From the NCBI GenBank assembly GCA_023419375.1, contig JAEZYD010000011.1, positions 1 to 46,832 on the forward strand: a stretch of DNA of 46,832 bases, written 5' to 3'. Below are positions 33,848 to 42,248 of this stretch, piece after piece. Numbering within the stretch: the first letter of the stretch is position 1; each line of letters begins with the position of its first letter. The position numbers were made by a program, and so were the translations under genes. The notes beneath the pieces were generated by a model that was not told the origin of the DNA, searched no databases, and saw only the letters and a program-made list of their open reading frames with translations. The stretch is from Pseudomonadota bacterium (GTDB taxonomy: Bacteria; Desulfobacterota; Desulfovibrionia; Desulfovibrionales; Desulfovibrionaceae).

Positions 33848-34204
33848 TTACTTCCCGGTATACACGGCTCCAGACGTGGGGCTTTCCTTAACCACAATTT
33901 TTGAAAGTCCCGTGATCCGGGAATCCAGTTTGCCCCAGAGCCAGATGGCGATATTTTCGCTGGTGGGGTTTTCAAGCCCTTCAATATCATTCAGATACGT
34001 GTGATCCAGCTGGTCAACATACGACTTCGCAATCGCTTTAATGTCGCCAAAATCAACAACCCAGCCATTGGTTTCAGACACTTCGCCCTGCACATAAACT
34101 TCAACAACAAAAGTATGCCCATGCAGATTGCCGCACTTGTGCCCCGCAGGCACGGCGGGCAGCCGGTGCGCCGCGTCAAACGTCATAGTAACGTAAATGT
34201 CCAT
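33848..34204 (-). CDS. queD: 6-carboxy-5,6,7,8-tetrahydropterin synthase
   Basis: A 118-residue enzyme of the 7-deazaguanine (preQ0/queuosine) pathway, converting dihydroneopterin triphosphate to 6-carboxytetrahydropterin. Zinc ligands are His13 (FDAAHRL), His28 and His30 (NLHGH), with the catalytic Cys24 in KCGNLHGH. A later DHTYLN and PTSENIA complete the family pattern. AGGAG precedes ATG 34204. A longer frame is excluded because it would run into queE. It follows queE by 8 bp, so the two form an operon in pathway-reverse order. Confidence 0.96.
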   Translation of the reverse strand: MDIYVTMTFDAAHRLPAVPAGHKCGNLHGHTFVVEVYVQGEVSETNGWVVDFGDIKAIAKSYVDQLDHTYLNDIEGLENPTSENIAIWLWGKLDSRITGLSKIVVKESPTSGAVYTGK

Positions 34205-34212
34205 ATGTTCTC

Positions 34213-34851
34213 CTAAGCAATGCCGATAAACTTGTGCGTCTGAAGGCTGAGCTTCCACAGCGGGCGATCCTGACAGATTCTGACAGCATCCTCTGTTGCC
34301 TGTGACTGACCTGCATAGTCGCGCGGTTGCAGAAAAAAATGTTTGAAATCCAGTTGCTCAAAACCCTGTACGGAGATGCCCTCTTGCGGCCAGACGAGCT
34401 TTAGTTCGCTCCCGGATGTAACAACCAGTTTGGTTCCCGCCTTGGGGCTGACCGTAATCCAGTCCAGGCCTCTGGGCAGGGCGAGCGTCCCGTTGGTTTC
34501 TATTCCCGTTTCCACACCGCTGCGGCTCAACTCCTGCAACAATTCTTCTGTAAGTTGCAGGGCTGGCTCCCCGCCTGTGAAGACCACGTAAGGCCGATAG
34601 CCCGGATGCGTATAGCTGGGGAAAAAGGAGCAGATCGCCTGGGCCAGAGCTGCGGCGGTTTTGAATTCTCCGCCCGATTTCTCAGCCCCGAGAAAGTCTG
34701 TATCGCAAAATGGGCATTTGGCAAATTTGCGATCTTCTTCCCGCCCTGACCAGAGGTTACAGCCGGAAAAACGGCAGAAAACTGCGGGGCGGCCTGCGTG
34801 GAACCCTTCCCCCTGCAACGTATAAAAAATTTCCTTGACTGCAAAGCTCAC
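34213..34851 (-). CDS. queE: 7-carboxy-7-deazaguanine synthase (radical SAM)
   Basis: A 212-residue radical SAM enzyme that contracts the pterin ring of the QueD product to 7-carboxy-7-deazaguanine. The iron-sulfur motif is CX14CX2C (Cys31, Cys46, Cys49), the form known for QueE rather than the usual CX3CX2C. The N-terminal FYTLQGEGFHAGRPAVF and FTGGEPALQ also fit. It starts at GTG 34851 with CAGGAG 7 bases before it. No queC is in the window; queC and the tgt/queA part must be elsewhere. Confidence 0.96.
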   Translation of the reverse strand: MSFAVKEIFYTLQGEGFHAGRPAVFCRFSGCNLWSGREEDRKFAKCPFCDTDFLGAEKSGGEFKTAAALAQAICSFFPSYTHPGYRPYVVFTGGEPALQLTEELLQELSRSGVETGIETNGTLALPRGLDWITVSPKAGTKLVVTSGSELKLVWPQEGISVQGFEQLDFKHFFLQPRDYAGQSQATEDAVRICQDRPLWKLSLQTHKFIGIA

Positions 34852-34942
34852 TATATTTCTCCTGATTCACCGCATAGTTGCCATATACTGTCTTTTGCCT
34901 CACAGGCCGACAGCCGCAATTCTTCTGCGTGAAGGGCGTATT

Positions 34943-34971
34943 CTTATACCCTCAGAACCAAGCTGAGGCAA
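34943..34971 (-). promoter_or_regulatory. putative promoter of queE-queD
   Basis: TTGCCT (34971-34966), a 17-bp spacer and TATAAG (34948-34943) on the minus strand. RNA would start near 34936, leaving an 85-nt leader with nested stems (CTGTC...GACAG around GCCT-GTG-AGGC). Confidence 0.6.
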
Positions 34972-34984
34972 AATGCGTATTTTA

Positions 34985-35155
34985 TCAAGAATATCGGAGG
35001 GGTGATGGCAGCGCCCGGCAAATGCCTTGCAGTTTTTGAAAAGCAAGCGCCGGGATTTTGCGCACCCGTACTCCTGCACGGCAGCATCAAAACCCCGGCG
35101 CTGACGCATTCAGCGCGGCAAAACCGTATTTGCGGCATCAGGCCTGACAGACTGG
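34985..35155 (-). repeat. intergenic repeat module A, copy 4 (degenerate)
   Basis: A diverged copy in the orientation of copy 3. The outer palindrome arms survive (35047-35060 and 35087-35101), while the inner CGTACT/AGTACG has decayed. Flanks are still alignable. It sits between the YcaO stop and the queE promoter, completing the 368-bp space 34852-35219, which holds no gene. Confidence 0.75.
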
Positions 35156-35219
35156 CCAACTCCCGGTTGGCGATGGAGCCAATTCTGGAGCCAATTCTGG
35201 AGCCTGTTCTGGAGCGTGG

Positions 35220-36968
35220 TCAGCTCGCCTGTCCTTCCAGTTCCGCCAGATGGTTGCGGGCAAAATCCAGGCTGGCATCAAGCTCCAGCGCGGCGCTCAG
35301 ATATTCGCGGGCCTGCCCGGCATTGCCCATGAATTTTTCGCACAGACCGAGGTTGGCGAGGTCCATTGCAGAGCCTTTGTCCACCCGCAACACAGCCTTA
35401 AAGGCTTCTGCCGCCTTGGCATAGTCGCCAGTCTTGAAGTGGGCCACGCCAAGCAGATTGCCGTATTCCTTCATGTCCGGGCAGAGCCTGGCTGCGGCTG
35501 CCAGCGCGGGCAGGGCCTCCTGCCAGCGGCATTCAAGGGTGTCTGCATAGCCAAGGTAAAATGAGGCCAGAGCCTGGGAATCCGCATCCGGTTGCAAGGG
35601 CACGGCGGCGGCAAAGGCGCTGCGGGCCGTGTTGAAGTCTTCTGCGCGCAAGGCGAGCATGCCTTCAAAGAATGGCAGAAAATGCGCGCCGGGATAGCAG
35701 GATTCCAGCACTTTCAGGCCATGCAGCACTGTCTCCGCATCGGCTTCTTCCACGAGTTTGCGGCCCACAAAGAGGCCAAGGCTCTGGTTGCGGTCACGCT
35801 CGCGAAAATGCAGGCCCGGCACGATGCTGTAGTGGGTGGGGATGCCGAGGCGCGGATGCGTGGTTTCAACCGCGTAAAGCTCCAGCGGGGCAAGGCCGCG
35901 CAGGGCTGTGAGCAGTTCTTCGCGGATGTCGGCATTCTCCACGGTGGGCAGACTGGCAAGGGAGACGGTTGGGCCTTCGATAAGCCAGTTGATCTGCTCA
36001 AGGGCCGTGTACTTGGAAAGGCCCGAGGCCTCGTAGCAGGCGCGGGTGCAAAAATCGCCCGCAAGCTGGGCCACTTCCGTAACTGCGCGGATGGCCGCCT
36101 TGGCAGGCGAAGCCGCCGTGCCAGCGGTGTAGACAATTTCAGAAGTGTCGGGAAAGGTTTTGGGATCCCAGGCCACGGCGGCAACCGTGGGCAGGGGCAT
36201 GCCCTGCGAAAAATCTTTCAGCACAATGCGCACGCCCTCGCGCTCAAAGGCCGCCAGCAGTTCGGCCAGCACCGGGTCAAAAGCGCAGGATGCCGGGTCG
36301 ATGGTGGGCGTGGTGGGCAGGTTGCGGTCAACGCGGCAGCACACGTGGCGCTCGATCAGTTCGCTCAGGCCTTGCAGCAGCGATTCTTCGCGGCTGTTGC
36401 CAGCCGAAGTGCCGTTAAATTCGCCAAGCAGCTTGAACCAGTCCAGCGGAATCCACACGGTTTTGCCGTCCAGCAGGCGGGTAGCGGGGTAGAACTGCCA
36501 GCGCGTGAGGTCAAGCACACGGCGGGCATCCTGCGCCGAAAGGGTGTCGTCCACCGAACGCAGCATGGCCTCAATGGGCAGCAGATCACTGCCAAAGCGG
36601 GCCTCGGCCTCGCTCCATGTGGCGCTGACCATGTGGGGGCGTTCTTCCCAAAAGCTGAAAAAGGCAAAACGCTCCATCAGTTCCATAAGGGCCGAAGCTT
36701 CGGCCTGTTCGGCGGAGGAGCCTTTGCCCATCTGCTTGCGGGTGGGCATGATACGCCGGGCATCAGCCCCGCACACGCTCAAAAACACGGGGATACCAAG
36801 CCTGCCCACGTCCACGCGGCGCGTTTTTGACAGAATGTCGAGGCGGGAGGAATCCAGCCGCTCACGCACGCGGGCAATAGTCTGCGCTGGGCTCATGGTT
36901 TTATCCAGATCGCGCGTGTAGCCCTTGGGGCAGGGGGCCAGGGTTATGATGGGCAACTGCTCGTTCAT
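35220..36968 (-). CDS. YcaO-domain protein with C-terminal TPR region
   Basis: A 582-residue cytoplasmic protein. The YcaO domain (about 30-390) has the ATP-binding blocks of the family: GKGSSAEQAEASALMELMER (81-100), GNSREESLLQGLSELIERH (190-208) and a later GTAASPAKAAIRAVTEVAQ. YcaO enzymes phosphorylate peptide-bond oxygen to make azolines, thioamides or amidines. In E. coli, YcaO supports RimO modification of ribosomal protein S12. Residues ~410-582 form about four tetratricopeptide-like repeats (YLGYADTLECRWQEALPAL; LGVAHFKTGDYAKAAEAF), a possible substrate-docking arm. The ATG overlaps the stop of the methyltransferase gene by 4 bp. No RiPP precursor, TfuA or E1-like partner is visible nearby. 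Confidence 0.9.
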   Translation of the reverse strand: MNEQLPIITLAPCPKGYTRDLDKTMSPAQTIARVRERLDSSRLDILSKTRRVDVGRLGIPVFLSVCGADARRIMPTRKQMGKGSSAEQAEASALMELMERFAFFSFWEERPHMVSATWSEAEARFGSDLLPIEAMLRSVDDTLSAQDARRVLDLTRWQFYPATRLLDGKTVWIPLDWFKLLGEFNGTSAGNSREESLLQGLSELIERHVCCRVDRNLPTTPTIDPASCAFDPVLAELLAAFEREGVRIVLKDFSQGMPLPTVAAVAWDPKTFPDTSEIVYTAGTAASPAKAAIRAVTEVAQLAGDFCTRACYEASGLSKYTALEQINWLIEGPTVSLASLPTVENADIREELLTALRGLAPLELYAVETTHPRLGIPTHYSIVPGLHFRERDRNQSLGLFVGRKLVEEADAETVLHGLKVLESCYPGAHFLPFFEGMLALRAEDFNTARSAFAAAVPLQPDADSQALASFYLGYADTLECRWQEALPALAAAARLCPDMKEYGNLLGVAHFKTGDYAKAAEAFKAVLRVDKGSAMDLANLGLCEKFMGNAGQAREYLSAALELDASLDFARNHLAELEGQAS

Positions 36969-37741
36969 GGCCGCTCCAGAATCAGAATGCTGTACAGACG
37001 GCGCTGTTCTTCGCCGTTTTCATCGTGGGATTTAACGCCGATGCGGCCTTCAGTAATCTTGAAGGTCTTGGCCGCGATTTTGCCAAAATGGGGTTTGGCG
37101 CGGGCCACATCGGTGCAGAAAAAGGCCTTGCCGCCGGGTGCGAGGTGGCGATCCACAAACTTGACCAGCGGCCTGTGCAGGTCGTCCAGATAGAGGATTT
37201 CCGAGGCGGCGATAATGTCAAAACCGCTGGCAAAACGGGGATCGCGGCCCGGAGCGGTCACATCCACATGGGTGACCTCGATCTGGTCGCCCAGGCCGTT
37301 GCGCAGCACGTTGGCCCTGGCAAAGCGCAGGGCCTGCTCAACCACATCGCTCAGCACCACGCGCGCAAAACCGTAGCGGGCGGCCACAAGGCTCAGCGCG
37401 CCGCAGCCGGCGCCAAGCTCCAGCAGGCTTTTGCCCTGCGGTTCATACTTGCGCAGCAGGCGGCCCAGCACAAAGGAACCGGGCCACAGCTTTGCCCACA
37501 GGGGCAGATCCTTGAGCGGATCATGGATGGCCTTGCGTTGCAGCAGCTTGTCCAGATGGGCGCTCATGTTCTGTATGGAGAGCACCTGAAGGGGATTTTC
37601 GTCCACATGCAGCGGCTCGAATTCCACATCAAAATCGGTGCGGATGCGTTCCAGCAGGGTCTCAAGTTCGGCGGCATGGGCCGGGGAAAGACTGGTAGAT
37701 GTTTCCTCGGGTGACAGAGGCGAGCACTGGGAGTCAGACAT
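36965..37741 (-). CDS. class I SAM methyltransferase, lysine-methyltransferase (METTL21)-like
   Basis: A 258-residue Rossmann methyltransferase. Motif I is LLELGAGCGALS (106-117), followed by VVLSDVVEQALRFARAN and the post-II block FDIIAASEILYLDDL, then a pattern KAFFCTDVARAK. LWPGS and the E-x-L-Y element resemble seven-beta-strand protein lysine methyltransferases. The first ~60 residues are acidic and polar. The start at 37741 is set by AAGGAAC and by the promoter at 37788-37816. It overlaps the YcaO-TPR gene by 4 bp, so the two proteins very likely act on one target. A small-molecule substrate cannot be excluded. Confidence 0.85.
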   Translation of the reverse strand: MSDSQCSPLSPEETSTSLSPAHAAELETLLERIRTDFDVEFEPLHVDENPLQVLSIQNMSAHLDKLLQRKAIHDPLKDLPLWAKLWPGSFVLGRLLRKYEPQGKSLLELGAGCGALSLVAARYGFARVVLSDVVEQALRFARANVLRNGLGDQIEVTHVDVTAPGRDPRFASGFDIIAASEILYLDDLHRPLVKFVDRHLAPGGKAFFCTDVARAKPHFGKIAAKTFKITEGRIGVKSHDENGEEQRRLYSILILERP

Positions 37742-37787
37742 GGATGTTCCTTGCAAAGGGGAATACAAAGGCTTTGATAAGTTAGTT

Positions 37788-37816
37788 ACTATACCCGTAT
37801 TTGAGGCACATGGCAA
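37788..37816 (-). promoter_or_regulatory. promoter of the methyltransferase-YcaO operon
   Basis: TTGCCA (37816-37811), a 17-bp spacer and TATAGT (37793-37788) on the minus strand, five of six matches in each box. The leader is about 40 nt. Confidence 0.7.
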
Positions 37817-37969
37817 TCCTTATTGATTAAGTAGGTATTGCGGAGGGCCAGCGCCACGCAAAAGAGGTCGGCCCGGCAAAGGGACTCGACCCGGCAGGGG
37901 AAGTCTGGCATTGTTGGCTGGTCGGCTGGTGTGCCAGTGGCCCCGCCGCATACACTGAGCGAGAGGATT

Positions 37970-38818
37970 ATGAAGCAGATTTTTCGTTTGGAAATGGTTG
38001 TGGCCGAAGAAGATGCAGACCGCGCCACCGGCTTGCTGACCCTGGGTGTGCCCTTTGGCTGGGAAGAAGAAACCCTGCCCACGGGTGAAACACGCTTTCG
38101 CGTGCATTGCGAAAACCCCGAATTCATCAACAACCTGCAAAGCGACCTTCAGGCGCGCATTCCCGCTGCGGAATACACCCTGACCACGCTTGAGGATCAG
38201 GACTGGCTGGCCGCGTGGCGGCAGTTCTTTACGCCTGTGCCCTGCGGCAACCGTTTTGTGGTGCTGCCCCCCTGGCTTGCCGACAGCAATGAGTTCCCCG
38301 GTCGGGAAAAGATTGTCATCGAGCCCAAGAGTGCGTTTGGCACGGGCCACCATGCCACCACGGCCCTGTGCCTCACGGTGTTGAGCGAGCTTGTGGAAGC
38401 CGGGCGCGTCAAGCCGGGGCAGCATTTTCTGGATCTCGGCACCGGCTCGGGCGTGCTTGGCATTGGCTGCTGCAAGAGCGGCCTGACCGGCGAAGGCTAC
38501 GACATCGACATGCTGGCCGTGGAAAATGCCATTGAAAACAGGCAGATCAACGGAATCGAGGGCTTTGAAGTGGGCCTTGGCAGCATAGACGCGCTCGAAG
38601 GCCGCACCTATGATCTGGTGCTGGCAAATATTCTGGCCCGCCCGCTGATTGATCTTGCCCAGCGCATTGTGTGGGCCTGCAAGCCCGGCGCATGCCTGGT
38701 GCTCTCCGGTCTGCTCGAAATTCAGGCCGACAGCGTGGAAGAAGCCTATATGGCCCAATGCCTGCCCAAGCCCCGCCGCGTTATTGACGGCGAGTGGTGC
38801 GCGCTGGTCTGGGATTAG
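37970..38818 (+). CDS. prmA: ribosomal protein L11 methyltransferase
   Basis: A 282-residue SAM enzyme that trimethylates ribosomal protein L11. The N-terminal substrate-recognition domain (1-95, MKQIFRLEMVVAEEDADR) is followed by DPxxAFGTGxH in the form EPKSAFGTGHHATT (118-131), motif I LDLGTGSGVLGI and LANILARPLIDL. I use ATG 37970 with GAGAGG close upstream; a longer frame adds a low-complexity, Arg-rich stretch without family features. The gene is divergent from the methyltransferase-YcaO operon, so two protein-methylation genes flank one promoter region. Confidence 0.93.
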   Translation: MKQIFRLEMVVAEEDADRATGLLTLGVPFGWEEETLPTGETRFRVHCENPEFINNLQSDLQARIPAAEYTLTTLEDQDWLAAWRQFFTPVPCGNRFVVLPPWLADSNEFPGREKIVIEPKSAFGTGHHATTALCLTVLSELVEAGRVKPGQHFLDLGTGSGVLGIGCCKSGLTGEGYDIDMLAVENAIENRQINGIEGFEVGLGSIDALEGRTYDLVLANILARPLIDLAQRIVWACKPGACLVLSGLLEIQADSVEEAYMAQCLPKPRRVIDGEWCALVWD

Positions 38819-39150
38819 CATTGACGGTATTTGCTCTGGCAACTGCGGCGGCGCAGGCGGATATTTCGTCTGCGTTGCCCGGTTTGCCCATTGTTCTTGC
38901 GCCGGAAACCGCCCCGGCACTGCTCTTTGCCATAGTGGTCGGGCTTGGTGCTGTCTTGCAGTTTGCGGGCAGGTTTTACGCCAGTCGTGGCGCAGCCCTG
39001 CTTGGAGCGGGCCTTGTGCTCGGCGCGGGCCTGTTTGACCGCGACCCGGTGCTGGTGGTTGGGCAGCTTGTGCTTGTGGCTGCCCTGTGGCCCAAAGCGC
39101 GTAAAAAGTCCCGTACTGCGGAAAGCCGGAGAAAGCGAAATCCGGCCTAG
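38794..39150 (+). CDS. small membrane protein, possibly LpxB N-terminal-domain-like (LAB_N)
   Basis: A 118-residue protein with about three hydrophobic helices and a basic C-terminal tail (KARKKSRTAESRRKRN). The segment RFYASRGAALLGAG then FDRDPVLVVGQ resembles the lipid-A-biosynthesis N-terminal domain (QW..S.. and RRDPVFILGQ), a small membrane module found alone or joined to glycosyl transfer enzymes. The likely GTG start overlaps the end of prmA by 25 bp; TTG at 38821 is an alternative, and neither has a good ribosome site. Moderate confidence that it is real; low confidence in the family. Confidence 0.55.
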   Translation: MVRAGLGLALTVFALATAAAQADISSALPGLPIVLAPETAPALLFAIVVGLGAVLQFAGRFYASRGAALLGAGLVLGAGLFDRDPVLVVGQLVLVAALWPKARKKSRTAESRRKRNPA

Positions 39151-39254
39151 CTTGGCGCAGGGGCGGCACAGAATCCGGCGCGGCATTTTTCCCTGATCTG
39201 GGGATAGCCCGGCAATCAGCCCTGAATTTTGTGCAATACTCGGGCAGGCAGGTG

Positions 39255-40121
39255 CTATCGGCGCTGATCCCAGGTGGGGATGGGCGGCGGGGTATAGCTA
39301 TCGAGATCTTTCAGCGTAGTGCCCATGCGCGTATTGCCAATGTGAACGGGCCGTCCGTTGGGGCCGCGCAGCACAGGCCCGCAAGACTGCGCTTCAATGA
39401 CGGGCGGTATGTCTGTCGGGTCGGGGCGCAGCACTTCATCAGCAGAATGCAGATAGGGCAGGGGGTCAACGGCCTTGCCCGAGGCGTTCAGCAGGCCAAA
39501 GTGCAGGTGAGCCCCGGTGGTTCTGCCGGTACACCCCACAAGCCCCACGGCCTCGCCTGCGGTAACGCGCTGCCCGGTTTTCACCAGCGTTTTTGACATG
39601 TGCCCGTAGCGCGCCGTCATGCCGTCCTCTTGCCGGACATCAACGGAGATGCCCAGTGGGCCGTTTTCGCCGGAGCGGATGACTGTACCGGGTTTGAAGG
39701 CCGCGACAGGCCAGCCCATGTGCGCGCGGATGTCTACACCCCCATGATCGCGCATGACCACGCCGCGTCTGCTGAGCCAGCCCGGCATGCGGCGGTTGCC
39801 AAAGGGGGATGTGATCAGCTCGCGCAATGGCGGCAAGGTGCGACTGGCCCCGGCATCGACGGCTGGCCCGGGATGTGCTGATTCCGGCATTGCTGGCAAA
39901 GGCTCAGGCTCTGTACGCTGGCTGGCAGATGTTTTTTGCGAGTCTGTTTGCCCGGCCTCGGGTTCTGGGCTATCTGGCTGCCCCGTGCCCGGCTCCGCAG
40001 CAAGTTCCGCAGCAGGTTTGGCCTGTTCGGTCGCGGGCGCAACAGAAGCGCCCTGGGCGGGCGGACAGCCAAGGGCTATGCAGAGGGCGCCAAGCGCGAA
40101 TCTGCTCAGAAATTTCGACAC
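39255..40121 (-). CDS. M23-family zinc metallopeptidase (LytM-like), secreted
   Basis: A 288-residue envelope protein. The signal peptide is SRFALGALCIALGCPPAQG (residues ~6-24). A Pro/Glu/Ala-rich region (25-85) follows, then an M23 domain (about 95-235) with zinc ligands in HGGVDIRA (His, Asp), the YGHMS element and the GAHLHFGL His pair. The catalytic set looks complete, so it could cleave peptidoglycan cross-bridges rather than being a dead activator. I use GTG 40121 with GGGAG 5 bases before it; an upstream ATG adds 13 residues without a ribosome site. It is transcribed away from the pirin gene. Confidence 0.9.
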   Translation of the reverse strand: MSKFLSRFALGALCIALGCPPAQGASVAPATEQAKPAAELAAEPGTGQPDSPEPEAGQTDSQKTSASQRTEPEPLPAMPESAHPGPAVDAGASRTLPPLRELITSPFGNRRMPGWLSRRGVVMRDHGGVDIRAHMGWPVAAFKPGTVIRSGENGPLGISVDVRQEDGMTARYGHMSKTLVKTGQRVTAGEAVGLVGCTGRTTGAHLHFGLLNASGKAVDPLPYLHSADEVLRPDPTDIPPVIEAQSCGPVLRGPNGRPVHIGNTRMGTTLKDLDSYTPPPIPTWDQRR

Positions 40122-40247
40122 GTTTTCTCCCGGTCTGCTGGCTGCGCTTTGAGCGCGCAACAGGTCGGCAGCATACGGTTCACTGTAAAAAAAGCAAGTC
40201 AGGCTTGCCGCTCATAGGGCGAAAAGCCCGGCACAAGGAGGCAGCAC

Positions 40248-41108
40248 ATGCAGTTACGATCCGTCACCGGAGACGTCACAGGGCGTCCCACCATTGATGG
40301 CGCAGGCGTGCGCCTTGTGCGCGTGCTGGGTTCGCCCACAGTCAAAACATTTGATCCCTTTCTCATGCTTGATGCCTTTGATTCCGTAAATCCGGAGGAT
40401 TACGTAAAGGGTTTTCCCATGCATCCTCACCGGGGCATTGAAACCTTCACCTATCTTGTGAATGGCGTCATCGAGCATAAGGACAGTCTGGGCAATGCTG
40501 GCGTTATCCGCGATGGCGGCTGCCAGTGGATGACCGCCGGGAGCGGCATTCTGCATCAGGAGATGCCCCTTGCCTCGCCGCGCATGCTCGGCCTGCAACT
40601 CTGGATCAATCTGCCGGCCGCCCACAAGATGACCGATCCCAAGTACCGCGACATCACCATTGATATGGTGCCGCGCGTTGAGGAAGAGGCCGCTTCCGTG
40701 GCCGTGGTCGCGGGTGAATACAAGGGCGTTGAAGGCGCTGCGAAGGGCGATTATGTGGACGTGCGTTTTCTGGACGTGCGCCTCAAACCCGGCGCGCGCT
40801 GGCAGGTGGAAACAAATCCCGCGCACACGGTTTTTGCCTATCTGTATGCTGGCGACTGCTTTTTGATGGATGGCAGGGAGCCCATGCTGGCCCGCCACGC
40901 CTACCTGCTGGGTGAGGGGGACGCTGTGGCCTTTGAAGGTGGCGAGGAAGAATGCCGCTTTGTGCTGGTTTCCGGCGCGCCCCTGCGGGAGCCCGTTGCC
41001 TGGGGTGGCCCCATTGTCATGAATACAGATGAAGAGCTGATGCAGGCGTATTTTGAAATTGAAGAAGGCAGATTCATCAAGCACTGGCTTCCGTCTGCGC
41101 AGAATTAG
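40248..41108 (+). CDS. pirin family protein
   Basis: A 286-residue double cupin. The metal-binding N-terminal cupin has the pirin set: HPHRGIETFTYLVNG (two His) and GSGILHQEMP (His, Glu), which usually hold iron. FDPFLMLDAF near residue 40 is also a family mark. Some bacterial pirins oxidise quercetin, others modulate metabolic enzymes; nothing here identifies the role. AAGGAGG lies 7 bases before the ATG. It is followed by the znuA promoter, so it is probably a single-gene unit. Confidence 0.92.
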   Translation: MQLRSVTGDVTGRPTIDGAGVRLVRVLGSPTVKTFDPFLMLDAFDSVNPEDYVKGFPMHPHRGIETFTYLVNGVIEHKDSLGNAGVIRDGGCQWMTAGSGILHQEMPLASPRMLGLQLWINLPAAHKMTDPKYRDITIDMVPRVEEEAASVAVVAGEYKGVEGAAKGDYVDVRFLDVRLKPGARWQVETNPAHTVFAYLYAGDCFLMDGREPMLARHAYLLGEGDAVAFEGGEEECRFVLVSGAPLREPVAWGGPIVMNTDEELMQAYFEIEEGRFIKHWLPSAQN

Positions 41109-41134
41109 CCGCAAGCAGATTGAAAATATCCGGC

Positions 41135-41163
41135 TTGACACGGCTGCTGCGGGGTCTTATCTG
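41135..41163 (+). promoter_or_regulatory. putative promoter of znuA-znuC-znuB
   Basis: Consensus TTGACA (41135-41140), a 17-bp spacer and TATCTG (41158-41163), with RNA starting about 26 nt before the ATG. I saw no clear Zur-type palindrome over it. Confidence 0.5.
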
Positions 41164-41195
41164 ACCAATTTGCTTTGCAAACAGGAGCAAGTACC

Positions 41196-42248
41196 ATGCG
41201 CAATTGTATTTCTGTCTTGTTTCGCAAGGGCAAACATCACGGCCTGGCGTTTTTATGCATGCTGCTCGTAGCCGCTTTTGCGGTTACTGGCGCGTTTGCC
41301 GCCGAGCCCAAGGTGCGCGTTCTTGCCACCACCTATCCCGTATATCTGCTGACCCGCGCCGTTGCCCAGACAAGCCCGGATGTGCAGGTCGACCTGCTCA
41401 TTCCCGCCCAGGCCGGCTGCCCGCACGACTACGCGCTGACCCCCAAGGACATGCAAAAACTCTCCAAGGCCAATGTTGTGATCATCAACGGCTTGGGATT
41501 GGAAGCTTTTCTGGAAAAGCCCCTTGCCGCCGCAGGCAAGAAGATCGCCGTCATCGACAGCAGCAAGGGCGTAAACGCCATTGCTGAAGAACATGACGAA
41601 GATCACGATGCCGACCACGGCAAGGCGGACGCCGCCCATAAGGACGACCACAACCCTGCGGCAGCGGCACAAGGGCATGATCATGCTCAGGAACACGGTC
41701 ACGGCCATGACCATGGGCACGACCACGGCGGCCTGAACCCGCATGCTTTTTCCAGCCCTCTGCAAGCAGCGGTGATGGCGCGCAATATTGGCCGTGGCCT
41801 TGCTGCGGCTGCGCCGGATGCTGCAAAAAACTGCCCGCAGGCTGCGGATGCCTATGCCGAAAAGCTTGAGGCCCTGGGGCAGCGCCTTGCCGCCGTGGGG
41901 GCCAATGCCGCCAACAAGAATGTGGTGGCCCTACACGATGGCATGGCCTACCTTGTGCGCGATGCCGGGCTGAACCTTGTGGATGTGATTCAAGAGGATG
42001 AAGAGGCCCAGCCCTCCGCGGCGCGCCTGCTTGATCTGGTAAAAAAGATAAAGGAATCCAAACCGGTTGTGCTCATTGGCGAGCCGCAGTATTCGGACAA
42101 GCCCGTGCTTGCCCTTGCAGCGGAAACGGGCGTTCCGGCAGTGCAGCTTGACCCTCTGGCCTCGGGGCCGTCAGGCGCGCCCCTTGATTATTATGAAACC
42201 GTCATGTCCAAAAATCTGGCTACATTAGAGAAATACTTTGGCAAATAA
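41196..42248 (+). CDS. znuA: zinc ABC transporter substrate-binding protein (ZnuA-like)
   Basis: A 350-residue periplasmic metal binder. The signal peptide (about 1-35) ends AVTGAFA. The cluster A-1 fold begins VRVLATTYPVYLLTRAVAQ. The first His ligand is in GCPHDYALTP. A His/Asp-rich loop (about 130-178, GHDHAQEHGHGHDHGHDHGG) is typical of zinc rather than manganese binders. The second ligand is in LNPHAFSSP, followed by VVALHDGMAYL. CAGGAG precedes ATG 41196. It is the first gene of the importer operon, and its stop overlaps the TTG start of the ATPase gene. A manganese role is possible but less likely. Confidence 0.93.
   Translation: MRNCISVLFRKGKHHGLAFLCMLLVAAFAVTGAFAAEPKVRVLATTYPVYLLTRAVAQTSPDVQVDLLIPAQAGCPHDYALTPKDMQKLSKANVVIINGLGLEAFLEKPLAAAGKKIAVIDSSKGVNAIAEEHDEDHDADHGKADAAHKDDHNPAAAAQGHDHAQEHGHGHDHGHDHGGLNPHAFSSPLQAAVMARNIGRGLAAAAPDAAKNCPQAADAYAEKLEALGQRLAAVGANAANKNVVALHDGMAYLVRDAGLNLVDVIQEDEEAQPSAARLLDLVKKIKESKPVVLIGEPQYSDKPVLALAAETGVPAVQLDPLASGPSGAPLDYYETVMSKNLATLEKYFGK

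Noticed and set aside
34852..34971. Known preQ1 riboswitch before queE
   Set aside because: The stems seen do not match the preQ1-I, II or III consensus as I know them, so I list only an unclassified leader.
35592..36830. 412-codon plus-strand frame opposite the YcaO gene
   Set aside because: Shadow of YcaO coding bias; Gly/His/Lys-rich nonsense with no ribosome site.
37820..39169. 449-codon minus-strand frame over prmA
   Set aside because: Shadow of prmA and the small membrane gene; no homology-like motifs.
41109..41195. Zur box before znuA
   Set aside because: No palindromic GTTATA-type element visible around the promoter.
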